Source: Fervidobacterium pennivorans DSM 9078 (GTDB lineage Bacteria; Thermotogota; Thermotogae; Thermotogales; Fervidobacteriaceae). Taken from it: 64,000 bases of DNA. Position numbers and translations under genes: made by a program. Shown in pieces: positions 17,119 through 25,043 of the stretch. The stretch is taken from the NCBI RefSeq assembly GCF_000235405.2, contig NC_017095.1, forward strand, positions 372,001 to 436,000. The letters are read 5' to 3'. Under the pieces are notes generated by a model. That model was not told where the DNA came from. It saw only the letters and a list, made by a program, of their open reading frames with translations, and did no database searches. Numbering within the stretch: the stretch's first letter is position 1; each line of letters starts with the position of its first letter.

Positions 17119-18822
17119 TCATTGTTCTTCTTCCTCTTCTTCACCCACTACTGCTAGAACTTCTGCAATCGTCGTTTCCCCATTTAGGACCTTGTAAAGC
17201 CCATCTTGAAACATACTAATCATTCCATGTTTTCTTGCAGCCTTGTCCAGTTCGTATGTCGATGCTCCTTTCTGTATGAGCCTTCGTATTTCATCGTTAA
17301 CCATGAGGACCTCAGCTACCGCAGTTCTACCTTTGTAGCCTGTGTTATTACATGCTGAGCACCCTTCACCAACGTATTGAACAGGATTCATCACTGGGAA
17401 CAACTTTCTGGAAAGTTTTACAAACCTTTCTGGTAATTCTCTTTCAGCTTTACACTTGCTGCAAACTTTCCTAACCAACCTTTGCCCGATAACACCTATT
17501 AAAGATGCCGATATAAGTGATGGCTCAATACCCATGTTAACTAATCTATCAATTGCACCAGCTGCAGTATTTGTATGTAGTGTTGACAGAACTAAGTGCC
17601 CCGTTAGCGATGCTTCAACCGCAAGCTGAGCGGTTTCCCTATCCCTGATTTCACCAACCATAATGATGTCTGGGTCTTGTCGTAAAAATGCACGCAAATA
17701 TTTTGCAAACGTGAGGCCTATTTCAGCGTTAACTTGACATTGAGTGATGCCTTCAACTGTGTATTCGACAGGGTCTTCTGCGGTGACGATATTGACATCT
17801 TCAGAGTTCAACGAATTTATTATTGCCACAAGTGTTGTAGATTTACCACTACCAGTTGGACCTGTGACAAGTAGGATACCATAAGGATGTTCTATCAGTT
17901 TTTGGATTCTTTCGTAGTTGTAAGGAGAATATCCAAGTTCTTCAAGTTTTTTCTTCGATGAAGAAACTTTCAGCAAACGCATGACTACCTTTTCCCCATG
18001 AACAGAAGGCATTGTGGAAACACGCAGGTCAAATTGCTCTTCTCCATGCTTAATGAAAAACTTTCCATCCTGTGGTAATCTTTTTTCAACTATATCAAGC
18101 CCAGCGAGGATTTTAATTCTTGAAACAACTGCTGCATGCATATTCCTTGGATATTCTGTAATTTTTCTTAAAACACCGTCAACGCGATATCTGACAACAA
18201 CGTTTCTTCTTTGAGGTTCAATATGGATATCGCTCGCATCTAATTCGATCGCGTGGTCAACAATGTTCGATACTAACCTTACCACTGGGGTTTCTTCTTG
18301 TTCGGAAACAGTTACTTCCTCTTGTTGTTCTTCTGCTTCTTGTTGTGTAATTATTTCATCAATTTCTTGAACCATAAGCCCAGATGTAATGCCATGAAGT
18401 ATGTTATTGTAAAGTGTATCAAAGATGCTTGGCGGCATAAGGCAGAAATCAACATCTTTACCAAGCTTGAACTTCAATCTGCGTTTTATAACAGGAATAT
18501 CGTAAACATTTGAAATGCCTACAATAACCTTACCTTCCTTTTCGTCTATGGGAACGATTTTTAGCTCATTTATCAAATCTTTCGGGAATGATTTTACAAA
18601 CTCATCATTGAGTTTGACTTCTCCTACACAAGCTTGGATTTCGTACTGTTCTGCAAGTGCTTTTACAATATCGTCCCAAGTGCAGTATCCAAGCTGTATA
18701 AGGATTTCTCCAAGAGGTTTATGCAACTCTTTCTGAAGTTCCAAAGCATTTTGTAGTTCGGTTGGTGTTATTATTCCTTTTTCTATTAACACATCACCTA
18801 ACTTCATTATTTTTTTCTCCAC
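17119..18822 (-). CDS. pilB: Type IV pilus / type II secretion assembly ATPase (PilB/GspE)
   Basis: Cytoplasmic hexameric ATPase that powers pilin assembly or type II secretion. Residues 1-150 form the MshEN-type N-terminal domain (MKLGDVLIEKGIITPTELQNALELQKE). The ATPase core has Walker A GPTGSGKSTT near residue 328, an Asp box, Walker B DPDIIMVGEIRD and the His box (LSTLHTNTA). Two CxxC pairs (CSKCKAERELP, CSACNNTGYKGR) form the zinc site typical of GspE/PilB. The C-terminus is a run of glutamates. A GTG at 18822 with GAGGTGA is used here; an ATG at 18807 is also reasonable. It lies just downstream of ftsZ, separated by 50 bases. Confidence 0.92.
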   Translation of the reverse strand: MEKKIMKLGDVLIEKGIITPTELQNALELQKELHKPLGEILIQLGYCTWDDIVKALAEQYEIQACVGEVKLNDEFVKSFPKDLINELKIVPIDEKEGKVIVGISNVYDIPVIKRRLKFKLGKDVDFCLMPPSIFDTLYNNILHGITSGLMVQEIDEIITQQEAEEQQEEVTVSEQEETPVVRLVSNIVDHAIELDASDIHIEPQRRNVVVRYRVDGVLRKITEYPRNMHAAVVSRIKILAGLDIVEKRLPQDGKFFIKHGEEQFDLRVSTMPSVHGEKVVMRLLKVSSSKKKLEELGYSPYNYERIQKLIEHPYGILLVTGPTGSGKSTTLVAIINSLNSEDVNIVTAEDPVEYTVEGITQCQVNAEIGLTFAKYLRAFLRQDPDIIMVGEIRDRETAQLAVEASLTGHLVLSTLHTNTAAGAIDRLVNMGIEPSLISASLIGVIGQRLVRKVCSKCKAERELPERFVKLSRKLFPVMNPVQYVGEGCSACNNTGYKGRTAVAEVLMVNDEIRRLIQKGASTYELDKAARKHGMISMFQDGLYKVLNGETTIAEVLAVVGEEEEEEQ

Positions 18823-18872
18823 TCATAATCACCTCTTATTACAGGGGGGGAGAAATATATCAAAACTGGTCT

Positions 18873-19934
18873 TCAGTCATGCCTACCTTTGTATTCAAGT
18901 CCAAATTTATAAATTGCGGGTATATCTTCCTCCGACTTCCCGAACTTTTCTTCAACGTCGAAGCGAGTGGCTATTACAGTTACTCTCATTTCGTCATCTG
19001 CCAATTCATCGTCGATTACCATACCAAATTTCATATCAGCATCTTCACTGCAGGTTTGTTTTACTATCATTGCTGCTTCCTGCATCTCTTGTAATGTTGC
19101 ATTTCGCGGTGCCGAAATATTCAAAATGATTGACCTTGCGTTCTCAATTGGATAATCTAAGAACTTGCTATCAAGTGCTTTCCTAGCCGCATCAAAGACA
19201 CGTTTTTCGCCTTTTCCGACACCTATTCCAAGCATCGCGTTACCGGCATTTCTCATTACTGACTCAACATCTGCAAAATCAAGGTTGATATAACCGCGCT
19301 TCATTATGAGGTCAGAGATTCCACGAACGGCTTGATGCAAAATTTCATCAGCAGTTGCAAATGCATCAACGATAGTTGTTGAAGGTGATAGTTGTTCAAG
19401 CAGTTTGTTGTTGCTTATTTTAATTAGCGTATCGACTTTGCCTGTGATTCTTTTTACACCTTCCAACGCCACATTCCATCTCGGTGTTCCTTCAAAAAAG
19501 AAAGGCATTGTAATAATTGCAACGGTTAGAATCCCCAGATTCCTGGCTATCTCTGCTATAACAGGTGCGGCTCCAGTTCCCGTTCCTCCACCAAATCCCG
19601 CAGTAATAAATAACATATCAGTCCCATGCAATATTTCCTCAAGCTTTTTCCTGTCTTCCAATGCAGCTTCTTCACCGATTTTTGGATTTCCACCGGCTCC
19701 GAGACCTTTTGTCAACTTTTCTCCAATTTGTACAGTAATATCTGCTTTACTTACATCAAGCACTTGAGCATCTGTATTAACTGCAATCAGTGTCACACCT
19801 TTCAATCCCATCTCTGCCATTCTGTTAATCGCGTTACAACCAGCGCCCCCTACCCCTATCACTTTTAGAACAGGAACACCAGGTATTCTTTCGATATCTC
19901 TTTGCTTACTCTCCTTTTCTATCATAAATGGCAT
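18873..19934 (-). CDS. ftsZ: Cell division protein FtsZ
   Basis: Tubulin-like GTPase that forms the division ring. The nucleotide-binding glycines are at GVGGAGCNAINRM (about residue 27) and the tubulin signature GGGTGTGAAPVIAEIA near residue 115; the T7 loop NLDFADVESVM is intact. The C-terminal tail after the core is short, ending EEDIPAIYKFGLEYKGRHD, which resembles the conserved peptide that binds FtsA. AAGGAGGG lies 7 bases before the ATG at 19934. It is the third gene of an ftsQ-like/ftsA/ftsZ cluster, all minus strand. Confidence 0.97.
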   Translation of the reverse strand: MPFMIEKESKQRDIERIPGVPVLKVIGVGGAGCNAINRMAEMGLKGVTLIAVNTDAQVLDVSKADITVQIGEKLTKGLGAGGNPKIGEEAALEDRKKLEEILHGTDMLFITAGFGGGTGTGAAPVIAEIARNLGILTVAIITMPFFFEGTPRWNVALEGVKRITGKVDTLIKISNNKLLEQLSPSTTIVDAFATADEILHQAVRGISDLIMKRGYINLDFADVESVMRNAGNAMLGIGVGKGEKRVFDAARKALDSKFLDYPIENARSIILNISAPRNATLQEMQEAAMIVKQTCSEDADMKFGMVIDDELADDEMRVTVIATRFDVEEKFGKSEEDIPAIYKFGLEYKGRHD

Positions 19935-19964
19935 ACAATTTCCCTCCTTATCTTCTCATCCAAA

Positions 19965-21245
19965 TCATCCGAATATTTTTCCGAAGGTCTCGGAAAGTTT
20001 TTTGAAAAATCCAGTTCCAGATTGTCGTTTTTTCGTTTTCTCACCTACCATGGGGCTATACATGTTCTGCTCTTTCTGATAAACTATTATATTTCCAAAG
20101 GCTGCTGCATACAAAGGCGTGAACACATTCAGTTCAGCACCTTCGGCTTTAAACATCTCTGTATCTGCTACGGTTCCAATTCTAACAGGACACTTGAAAA
20201 CTTCGCTTGCAAGTGTTTCAATGCGTTGAAGCATGGCCCCGCCACCGGTTAAAACGATTCCACCAGGAATCCCAATATTCCCAAAATCAGGGTATTTCAC
20301 TATGAAGTCTTTGTAAAGTTTCTTTACCCGCATAAATATTTCCCGAAGTCTTGCGTAGATTATTCTCGATAAAAATTCTTTATCGGTTCGCTGGATGGTC
20401 CTACCATCCAAACCTTTGTATTCAATTGGTGTCGGCTCAATATCTAAATACACTGCCACACCGTAGGTTTTTAATAACCTTTCAGCCTCTTGTAAAGATG
20501 TCTTTAGAACAATCGCTATGTCTTTTAAAACGTTTTTCATTGATATCTCTATTCTCTCCATTTCAAGGGGCGTATTCGCATAGTACAGAGTTACCGTTGT
20601 GTAATTATAGCCCAAGTCCACGTGAACAACGCCCCTATCTTTTTCAACATTTGAAAGCACGGCCTCTGCATCTGATACAAACGAGATATAATATTCGGCT
20701 TCTCCAAGGATATCTTTTGTGGCGTATTCAACAACGTTCCTGTACTTTTCCGAACCCATAACAACGGTGTAAATTGCCGCAATTTTTCTGGCTTTCATTC
20801 CGATAGGGTTGACAACTATCTTATTGTCGTCTAGTACGTATTTTTTAACAAAAAGATGCAGAGAGTTTCTCTCGTTGTTGGGGAATAAGTCAGCTAGTAA
20901 GTTATCGGTAAGCTTCATTACGTGTTCTTCAGAAACATGTGCTTCTTCCTTTTCAGTTAATATGAGTTCTTCAGTGATTTCTGTAAGAGTAAAATCACCG
21001 CAACTTGAGGAAACTAATAACTCTCCCTTAAGCTCTTTACCGAGCTGGTCTTCCAAATCTTCGATTATTTGTGTCATTGACTCATTTAAGGCTACAACAT
21101 CTTTAATTTCACCGTTCTCTATGCCTCTTGTTTTCACATTGGAAAATGCCAAGACATTGCCATAACCTTCGCTAAAATCAACAACAATACCTTTGATACT
21201 GTCATTTCCTATGTCCAGAGAAACAACCTCTCGTGATTTAGGCAT
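19965..21245 (-). CDS. ftsA: Cell division protein FtsA
   Basis: Actin-like ATPase that tethers FtsZ to the membrane. The start is placed at the ATG at 21245 (PKSREVVSLDIGNDSIKGIVVDF), which has AAGGGGTGA upstream; the frame is open 25 codons further but without a binding site. Phosphate-1 loop LDIGNDSIKG, the phosphate-2 region VVHVDLGYNYTTV and adenosine loop GIVLTGGGAMLQRI are visible, with the SHS2-like 1C domain between. The last 14 residues (FFKKLSETFGKIFG) form an amphipathic membrane-targeting helix, as expected. The stop of the ftsQ-like gene is 5 bases upstream. Confidence 0.95.
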   Translation of the reverse strand: MPKSREVVSLDIGNDSIKGIVVDFSEGYGNVLAFSNVKTRGIENGEIKDVVALNESMTQIIEDLEDQLGKELKGELLVSSSCGDFTLTEITEELILTEKEEAHVSEEHVMKLTDNLLADLFPNNERNSLHLFVKKYVLDDNKIVVNPIGMKARKIAAIYTVVMGSEKYRNVVEYATKDILGEAEYYISFVSDAEAVLSNVEKDRGVVHVDLGYNYTTVTLYYANTPLEMERIEISMKNVLKDIAIVLKTSLQEAERLLKTYGVAVYLDIEPTPIEYKGLDGRTIQRTDKEFLSRIIYARLREIFMRVKKLYKDFIVKYPDFGNIGIPGGIVLTGGGAMLQRIETLASEVFKCPVRIGTVADTEMFKAEGAELNVFTPLYAAAFGNIIVYQKEQNMYSPMVGEKTKKRQSGTGFFKKLSETFGKIFG

Positions 21246-21250
21246 GATAG

Positions 21251-21736
21251 TCACCCCTTTATTGTATAAATTCTGCCATTCTTGAAGAGATATATTTTCT
21301 TGGAATCCATATAGTACCACATCAAGGTAAGTGCATTAACACAAGGCTGGATATCGCTAATATCCGTTACATAAACCACTGCTGAGTTTTTCGTGACAAT
21401 ATATTTCTCTCTAAGATTGATTTCGAAAACACCTGATGGTATCGTAGATGGTAAGTATTTTAAAAAAGGACTAATAACTCTACCTCTAATGACATCAACG
21501 TCTAAACCTGTTACGAAAGGACCTGCCGTTAAAACTGCTATGTCATCGTTTGGATAGATGTCGTATATACGACCATCTGTATCAACTTTCCAGAATCTTT
21601 TATCGTAGACAATCGAGAACCAATAAGTTGGTGTTGACTTAGTACTCATTTCATTAGTGGTAGGTGGCTTTGAATGATACATAGAAAACGATAACAAAAT
21701 AATGTACAAAATGATAACCGGTAGTTGTCTCGTCAT
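21251..21736 (-). CDS. Short FtsQ/DivIB-like division protein
   Basis: A 161-residue protein in the place where ftsQ normally stands, directly upstream of ftsA and ftsZ. Residues 5-20 form one N-terminal membrane segment (LPVIILYIILLSFSMY); the rest is extracytoplasmic. The stretch FWKVDTDGRIYDIYPNDDIAVLTAGPFVTGLDVDVIRG resembles the FtsQ beta domain (DxxGxxY ... lPxltG), and IPSGVFEINLREKYIVT and YMDSKKIYLFKNGRIYTIKG fit its later strands. The POTRA domain usually found between membrane segment and beta domain seems absent. Position supports FtsQ; similarity is weak, so this is an inference. Confidence 0.55.
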   Translation of the reverse strand: MTRQLPVIILYIILLSFSMYHSKPPTTNEMSTKSTPTYWFSIVYDKRFWKVDTDGRIYDIYPNDDIAVLTAGPFVTGLDVDVIRGRVISPFLKYLPSTIPSGVFEINLREKYIVTKNSAVVYVTDISDIQPCVNALTLMWYYMDSKKIYLFKNGRIYTIKG

Positions 21737-21782
21737 AATGTTGTGGTCCTCACAATCCTACCTTTGAATTTTCGATTTTTTT

Positions 21783-21812
21783 ATTGTAGCATCCAAACAT
21801 ATTTTATCACAA
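21783..21812 (-). promoter_or_regulatory. Promoter of the fts cluster
   Basis: On the minus strand, TTGTGA (21807-21812), 18 bases, TACAAT (21783-21788). It lies 47 bases before the ftsQ-like start and is the only good match in the gap. Confidence 0.55.
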
Positions 21813-21848
21813 ATTCTTATTTAAAGTGAAGAAGTTTTTTCAAAAGTT

Positions 21849-21857
21849 TGATATAAT
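21849..21857 (+). promoter_or_regulatory. Extended -10 promoter pointing into IS copy 1
   Basis: TGATATAAT is a consensus extended -10 on the plus strand; no good -35 is seen. It points rightwards and ends 23 bases before the insertion sequence. If the IS-bounded block is turned back to its inferred older orientation, this promoter lies just upstream of the SUMF/PDZ gene now at 26845-28776. Confidence 0.5.
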
Positions 21858-21872
21858 TTCAATGTAATGCGA

Positions 21873-21880
21873 CATGCAAT
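21873..21880 (+). repeat. Target-site copy CATGCAAT, left of IS copy 1
   Basis: Eight bases directly outside the element. They do not match the right flank of this copy, but are the reverse complement of the left flank of copy 2 (28794-28801). Confidence 0.85.
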
Positions 21881-22939
21881 GATAGTGTTAACTTGTAGTG
21901 ATGAAAGAGTGTAATTGTGAAAGAATGCGATTGATATTGCCATTGTGCGTTTTCCAAAGATTCTTCACTACACAAAATCCTTGAATATATTTCGCTAAGT
22001 TCTTCGTATTCTTCAGCCCTCGCTTGAGTCGGAAAAAGTCTTTCAACAATGAAAACTTAGATTCACATTGATTGTTTTTACCGAGCGGTACCACTACGTG
22101 ATTGATATTTCTGAACAACAGCTTTACTGCACTTTCATATGCACCAAGTCCATCAGTAATAAGTTCAATGTTTCTAGGTTTTGAATTACCAAAGAACTTC
22201 TCGAGCAATACTTTGACTTGTCCCATATCACGATACTTTGAGACATGCCAACAAAGAATTAAGTTAGTTTCGTGATCAACTAATAGCCAAACATAGTACT
22301 TTTGTTCTTTGAACACAAGAACAGTTTCATCAGCATGAACTGAGAAAACATTTTCGATGGTAAATGTTGGAAAAAGTACAGAGAATAAAGTACACAATTT
22401 AATAACCCATTTGTATATGGTGACATGAGATACTTTGATATTAAGAGAATGAGCAAGAGAGCGATAAGACATATTGTGTTTCATATACAAAACAAAAGCC
22501 TTTAAGACGAAAAAGATAGGGAAGCGGAAATATTTAAATTTCTCAGGAATAAGGGTGACTGGTTCGGGGAGGTTAAAAGGTACTCTATCTTTGGTACGAC
22601 AAGCTCTACAACGGAAGACAACGAAAGAGCGACGGACTTTGTAAATTTGCATAGATTTACCACAAGAAGTGCATTTGGGATAAGGGAAAGGGAAGTTTTT
22701 GCGTTTTTGAGAATGGGAGAGTTTGAAAGAATGATGGCAGAGTTTGCAAAGGAATTGTTGGTTACCGTATTTGTCATGACCGTTTTTGTATAAGCTGGTG
22801 GAACCGCATTTTGGACAAGAGAGCGTTGAGTTGTTCATATCGGGATACCTCCTTTGTCGAGAGTTGGTTGGGGGGTGTCCCCTCTTTATAAGGATAATGC
22901 GGTTTTTGGAAAGTTTCAATACTTTTAGTTAACATTATC
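21881..22939 (-). mobile_element. IS6-like insertion sequence, copy 1
   Basis: A 1059-bp element with 13-bp terminal inverted repeats GATARTGTTAACT (one mismatch: G at the left end, A at the right end). It encodes one transposase on the minus strand and appears identical to copy 2 at 28802-29860, in inverse orientation. Flanks are CATGCAAT on the left and CTAAAATG on the right, which do not match each other but match the flanks of copy 2. Family is assigned from the DDE domain, single ORF and 8-bp target duplication. Confidence 0.88.
21888..22838 (-). CDS. IS6-like DDE transposase with zinc ribbons (copy 1)
   Basis: Transposase of 316 residues. The N-terminus has two zinc ribbons: CPKCGSTSLYKNG...CKLCHHSF and CTSCGKSMQ...CRACRTKD. 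A helix-turn-helix follows (SYRSLAHSLNIKVSHVTIYKWV). The DDE residues are in VHADETVLVF, LITDGLGAYES and NNQCESKFSLLKDFFR, all intact. The ATG at 22838 has AAAGGAGGT eight bases upstream; the frame extends 27 codons further without a binding site. Same protein as the gene at 28903-29853. The family name rests on the IS6/IS240-type core (HADET, TDGLGAY); the two zinc ribbons resemble those of IS1-type InsA, so another family label is possible. Confidence 0.87.
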   Translation of the reverse strand: MNNSTLSCPKCGSTSLYKNGHDKYGNQQFLCKLCHHSFKLSHSQKRKNFPFPYPKCTSCGKSMQIYKVRRSFVVFRCRACRTKDRVPFNLPEPVTLIPEKFKYFRFPIFFVLKAFVLYMKHNMSYRSLAHSLNIKVSHVTIYKWVIKLCTLFSVLFPTFTIENVFSVHADETVLVFKEQKYYVWLLVDHETNLILCWHVSKYRDMGQVKVLLEKFFGNSKPRNIELITDGLGAYESAVKLLFRNINHVVVPLGKNNQCESKFSLLKDFFRLKRGLKNTKNLAKYIQGFCVVKNLWKTHNGNINRILSQLHSFITTS

Positions 22940-22947
22940 CTAAAATG
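22940..22947 (+). repeat. Target-site copy CTAAAATG, right of IS copy 1
   Basis: Directly outside the element; the reverse complement (CATTTTAG) is the right flank of copy 2 at 29861-29868. Confidence 0.85.
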
Positions 22948-22963
22948 GGGGAGATAAATAGAG

Positions 22964-23557
22964 ATGAAAAAAGAAGAACTCATGGCAATAATTGAACAAA
23001 GAATACGTGAATGTCAAGCTTGTCCACTATGGCTACAACGAACAAACGTTGTTCCAGGTGAAGGTAACCTACATTCACCAATAATGTTTGTTGGAGAAGG
23101 ACCTGGCGAGGAAGAAGACAAGCAAGGAAGACCGTTTGTTGGAAAAGCAGGACAACTTTTAACGAAAATTCTGGAATCTGTGAATATAAAAAGAGAAGAC
23201 GTCTATATAACAAACGTGGTGAAGTGTAGACCACCAAACAACAGAGTTCCTACACCTTTAGAAATTCAATCTTGCTCTCCTTTCTTAATTGCTCAAATAG
23301 AGGTCATAAATCCCAGGATGATAGTGCCACTTGGTAGTACAGCTGCCTCGTTCTTCCTTGGTAAAGATGAACCTATCACAAAGATAAGAGGAAAGGAGTT
23401 CGTATGGAAAGGTGGAATAATTATCTTTCCAATGTTTCATCCAAGCTATTTGTTAAGAAACCCGTCAAAAGAAAAGGGTAGTCCAAAAGATTTGACCTGG
23501 CAAGACATAAAGAAGGTTCGAAAATATTACGATGAGTTTTTGAAAGGAAATATGTAA
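22964..23557 (+). CDS. Uracil-DNA glycosylase, family 4 (iron-sulfur)
   Basis: Removes uracil from DNA after cytosine deamination, important at high temperature. The 197 residues have the family 4 size. Four cysteines for a 4Fe-4S cluster are at C17, C20, C88 and C104 (CQACPLW; VVKCRPPNN; IQSCSPF). The catalytic motif GEGPGEEEDKQGRPFVGKAGQLL and the HPSYLLRNPS motif are intact. The ATG at 22964 follows GGGGGAG by about 11 bases. It starts a five-gene plus-strand operon. The insertion sequence ends only 24 bases upstream, so its native promoter has been separated; a candidate is at 29978-30007. Confidence 0.94.
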   Translation: MKKEELMAIIEQRIRECQACPLWLQRTNVVPGEGNLHSPIMFVGEGPGEEEDKQGRPFVGKAGQLLTKILESVNIKREDVYITNVVKCRPPNNRVPTPLEIQSCSPFLIAQIEVINPRMIVPLGSTAASFFLGKDEPITKIRGKEFVWKGGIIIFPMFHPSYLLRNPSKEKGSPKDLTWQDIKKVRKYYDEFLKGNM

Positions 23558-23581
23558 TAAAAATACAAAGGAGGAACGAAC

Positions 23582-24115
23582 GTGGGAAATGAATTCAAGG
23601 AACAGAAAGTTGAAAAACATGAGAAGTTAACACCAACTGTTATGAGTTATATATCAACGATATACAACCTTATAGAAAAAGAAGGAGTCGCACGCATAAG
23701 CGATATCGCAAGAGCAAAAGGTGTGTCTTACGCCAGTGCCACAAACGCTGTTAAGAAACTTGTATCTTTGGGGTTAGTTGACCACAAAAGGTACGGGTTT
23801 GCAAAGCTAACTCCCCGTGGTCTCAGAATTGCACAAATGCTTAAATCTGGTGAATCGAGAATTAAATACTTTTTCATGTACGTAGTGGGGATTCCAGAAA
23901 AGAAGGCAGAGCAGATAGCAAGTTTGATGGTTTACGACCTCGATGCCGACACTCGAAGAAAGCTTAGAAAGTTTTATTCTATACTTATCGATTTTACAAA
24001 AGACAAGGCAGAGGAACTTGAACGTTTCATTCAGGAACAAAGGAAAAATACTGAACTCCCTGAAGAAGCATACAGACTGAAAGGAAAAATAAAGGAGGAC
24101 GAAGACTATGAGTAA
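23582..24115 (+). CDS. DtxR/MarR-like winged-helix regulator
   Basis: Predicted DNA-binding regulator, 177 residues. The winged helix covers residues 18-90 (TPTVMSYISTIYNLIEKEGVARISDIARAKGVSYASATNAVKKLVSLGLVDHKRYGFAKLTPRGLRIAQML), organised as in the DtxR/IdeR family. The following helical part (FFMYVVGIPEKKAEQIASLMVYDLDADTRRKLRKFYSIL) matches the position of the DtxR dimerisation domain but has no histidine or cysteine ligands, so metal sensing is doubtful. The GTG at 23582 follows GGAGG at a good distance. Its end overlaps the epimerase start by 8 bases. It may control the operon in which it lies. Confidence 0.72.
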   Translation: MGNEFKEQKVEKHEKLTPTVMSYISTIYNLIEKEGVARISDIARAKGVSYASATNAVKKLVSLGLVDHKRYGFAKLTPRGLRIAQMLKSGESRIKYFFMYVVGIPEKKAEQIASLMVYDLDADTRRKLRKFYSILIDFTKDKAEELERFIQEQRKNTELPEEAYRLKGKIKEDEDYE

Positions 24116-25043
24116 AGTCTTGGTTACAGGTGGAGCTGGGTTTATCGGTTCTCATCTGACAGATAAACTTGTTGAACAGGGACATGAAGTAGTTGTTATT
24201 GACAACTTATCCACAGGAAAGAAAGAAAATGTAAACCCAAAGGCTAAATTTTATGAAATGGATATATACGATGGAGAAGCAATTAACAAATTGTTCGCTG
24301 AAGAAAAGTTCGAGTATGTTTTTCATTTGGCTGCACAAGCAAGTGTCGCTCTTTCAGTTAAAGACCCTGTCAAAGATGCAAATGTGAATATAATTGGAAG
24401 TTTAAATTTGATAAAAGCATCCGTAGAAAGCAGTGTTAAAAAGTTTATCTTCTCTTCAACCGGCGGAGCTATTTACGGAGAGGAAGTGAAAGTGTTTCCA
24501 ACACCCGAGAGTGTATTTCCGCAACCTATGTCACCGTATGGTATAGCAAAGTTCAGCGTTGAGAACTATCTCAGATTCTTCAGCAAAGAGTTCGGATTGA
24601 AATACACGGTGCTTAGATACGGTAATGTCTACGGTCCGAGACAGGACCCGTACGGCGAAGCTGGTGTGGTTGCAATTTTCACCTCCAGAATGCTCAAGGG
24701 AGAAGATTGCATTATATTTGGTGATGGTGAATACGTAAGAGACTACGTGTATGTTGAGGACGTCGTTGATGCTAATATAAAAGCTATGGAAAGAGGAGAC
24801 GGTTTGGTAATAAATATTGGGACAGCCACAGGAACAACAACTAACGAACTCTTCAAAATACTCAAGAAACTGACCGGGTACAAGAAAGACCCAATATACG
24901 GTCCTCACAGAAAAGGAGACATCCGAAAAAGCGTTCTCTGCTATAACAGAGCGTGGATAGAATTGAAATGGGAACCGAAATATACATTGGAAGAGGGGTT
25001 GAGGAAAACTGTTGAATGGTTTAAGCGAAATACTCAGGCCTAA
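24108..25043 (+). CDS. NAD-dependent nucleotide-sugar epimerase/dehydratase (GalE-like)
   Basis: Short-chain dehydrogenase acting on a nucleotide-sugar, most likely UDP-glucose/UDP-galactose 4-epimerisation. The Rossmann motif GGAGFIGSHL is at residue 7, DNLSTGKKENV gives the NAD ribose contact, SSTGGAIYGE holds the catalytic Ser/Thr, and SPYGIAK the Tyr-x-x-x-Lys pair. RYGNVYGPRQDPYGEAGVVAIF and DYVYVEDVV are standard sugar-site motifs. Length 311 is typical of thermophilic GalE. It overlaps both neighbours (8 bases upstream, 32 bases downstream). The exact substrate cannot be told from sequence. Confidence 0.9.
   Translation: MSKVLVTGGAGFIGSHLTDKLVEQGHEVVVIDNLSTGKKENVNPKAKFYEMDIYDGEAINKLFAEEKFEYVFHLAAQASVALSVKDPVKDANVNIIGSLNLIKASVESSVKKFIFSSTGGAIYGEEVKVFPTPESVFPQPMSPYGIAKFSVENYLRFFSKEFGLKYTVLRYGNVYGPRQDPYGEAGVVAIFTSRMLKGEDCIIFGDGEYVRDYVYVEDVVDANIKAMERGDGLVINIGTATGTTTNELFKILKKLTGYKKDPIYGPHRKGDIRKSVLCYNRAWIELKWEPKYTLEEGLRKTVEWFKRNTQA

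Noticed and set aside
22502-22777. A 91-codon frame inside both IS6-like transposases.
   Set aside because: It shifts through the zinc-ribbon region, has no binding site, and the main frame is intact.
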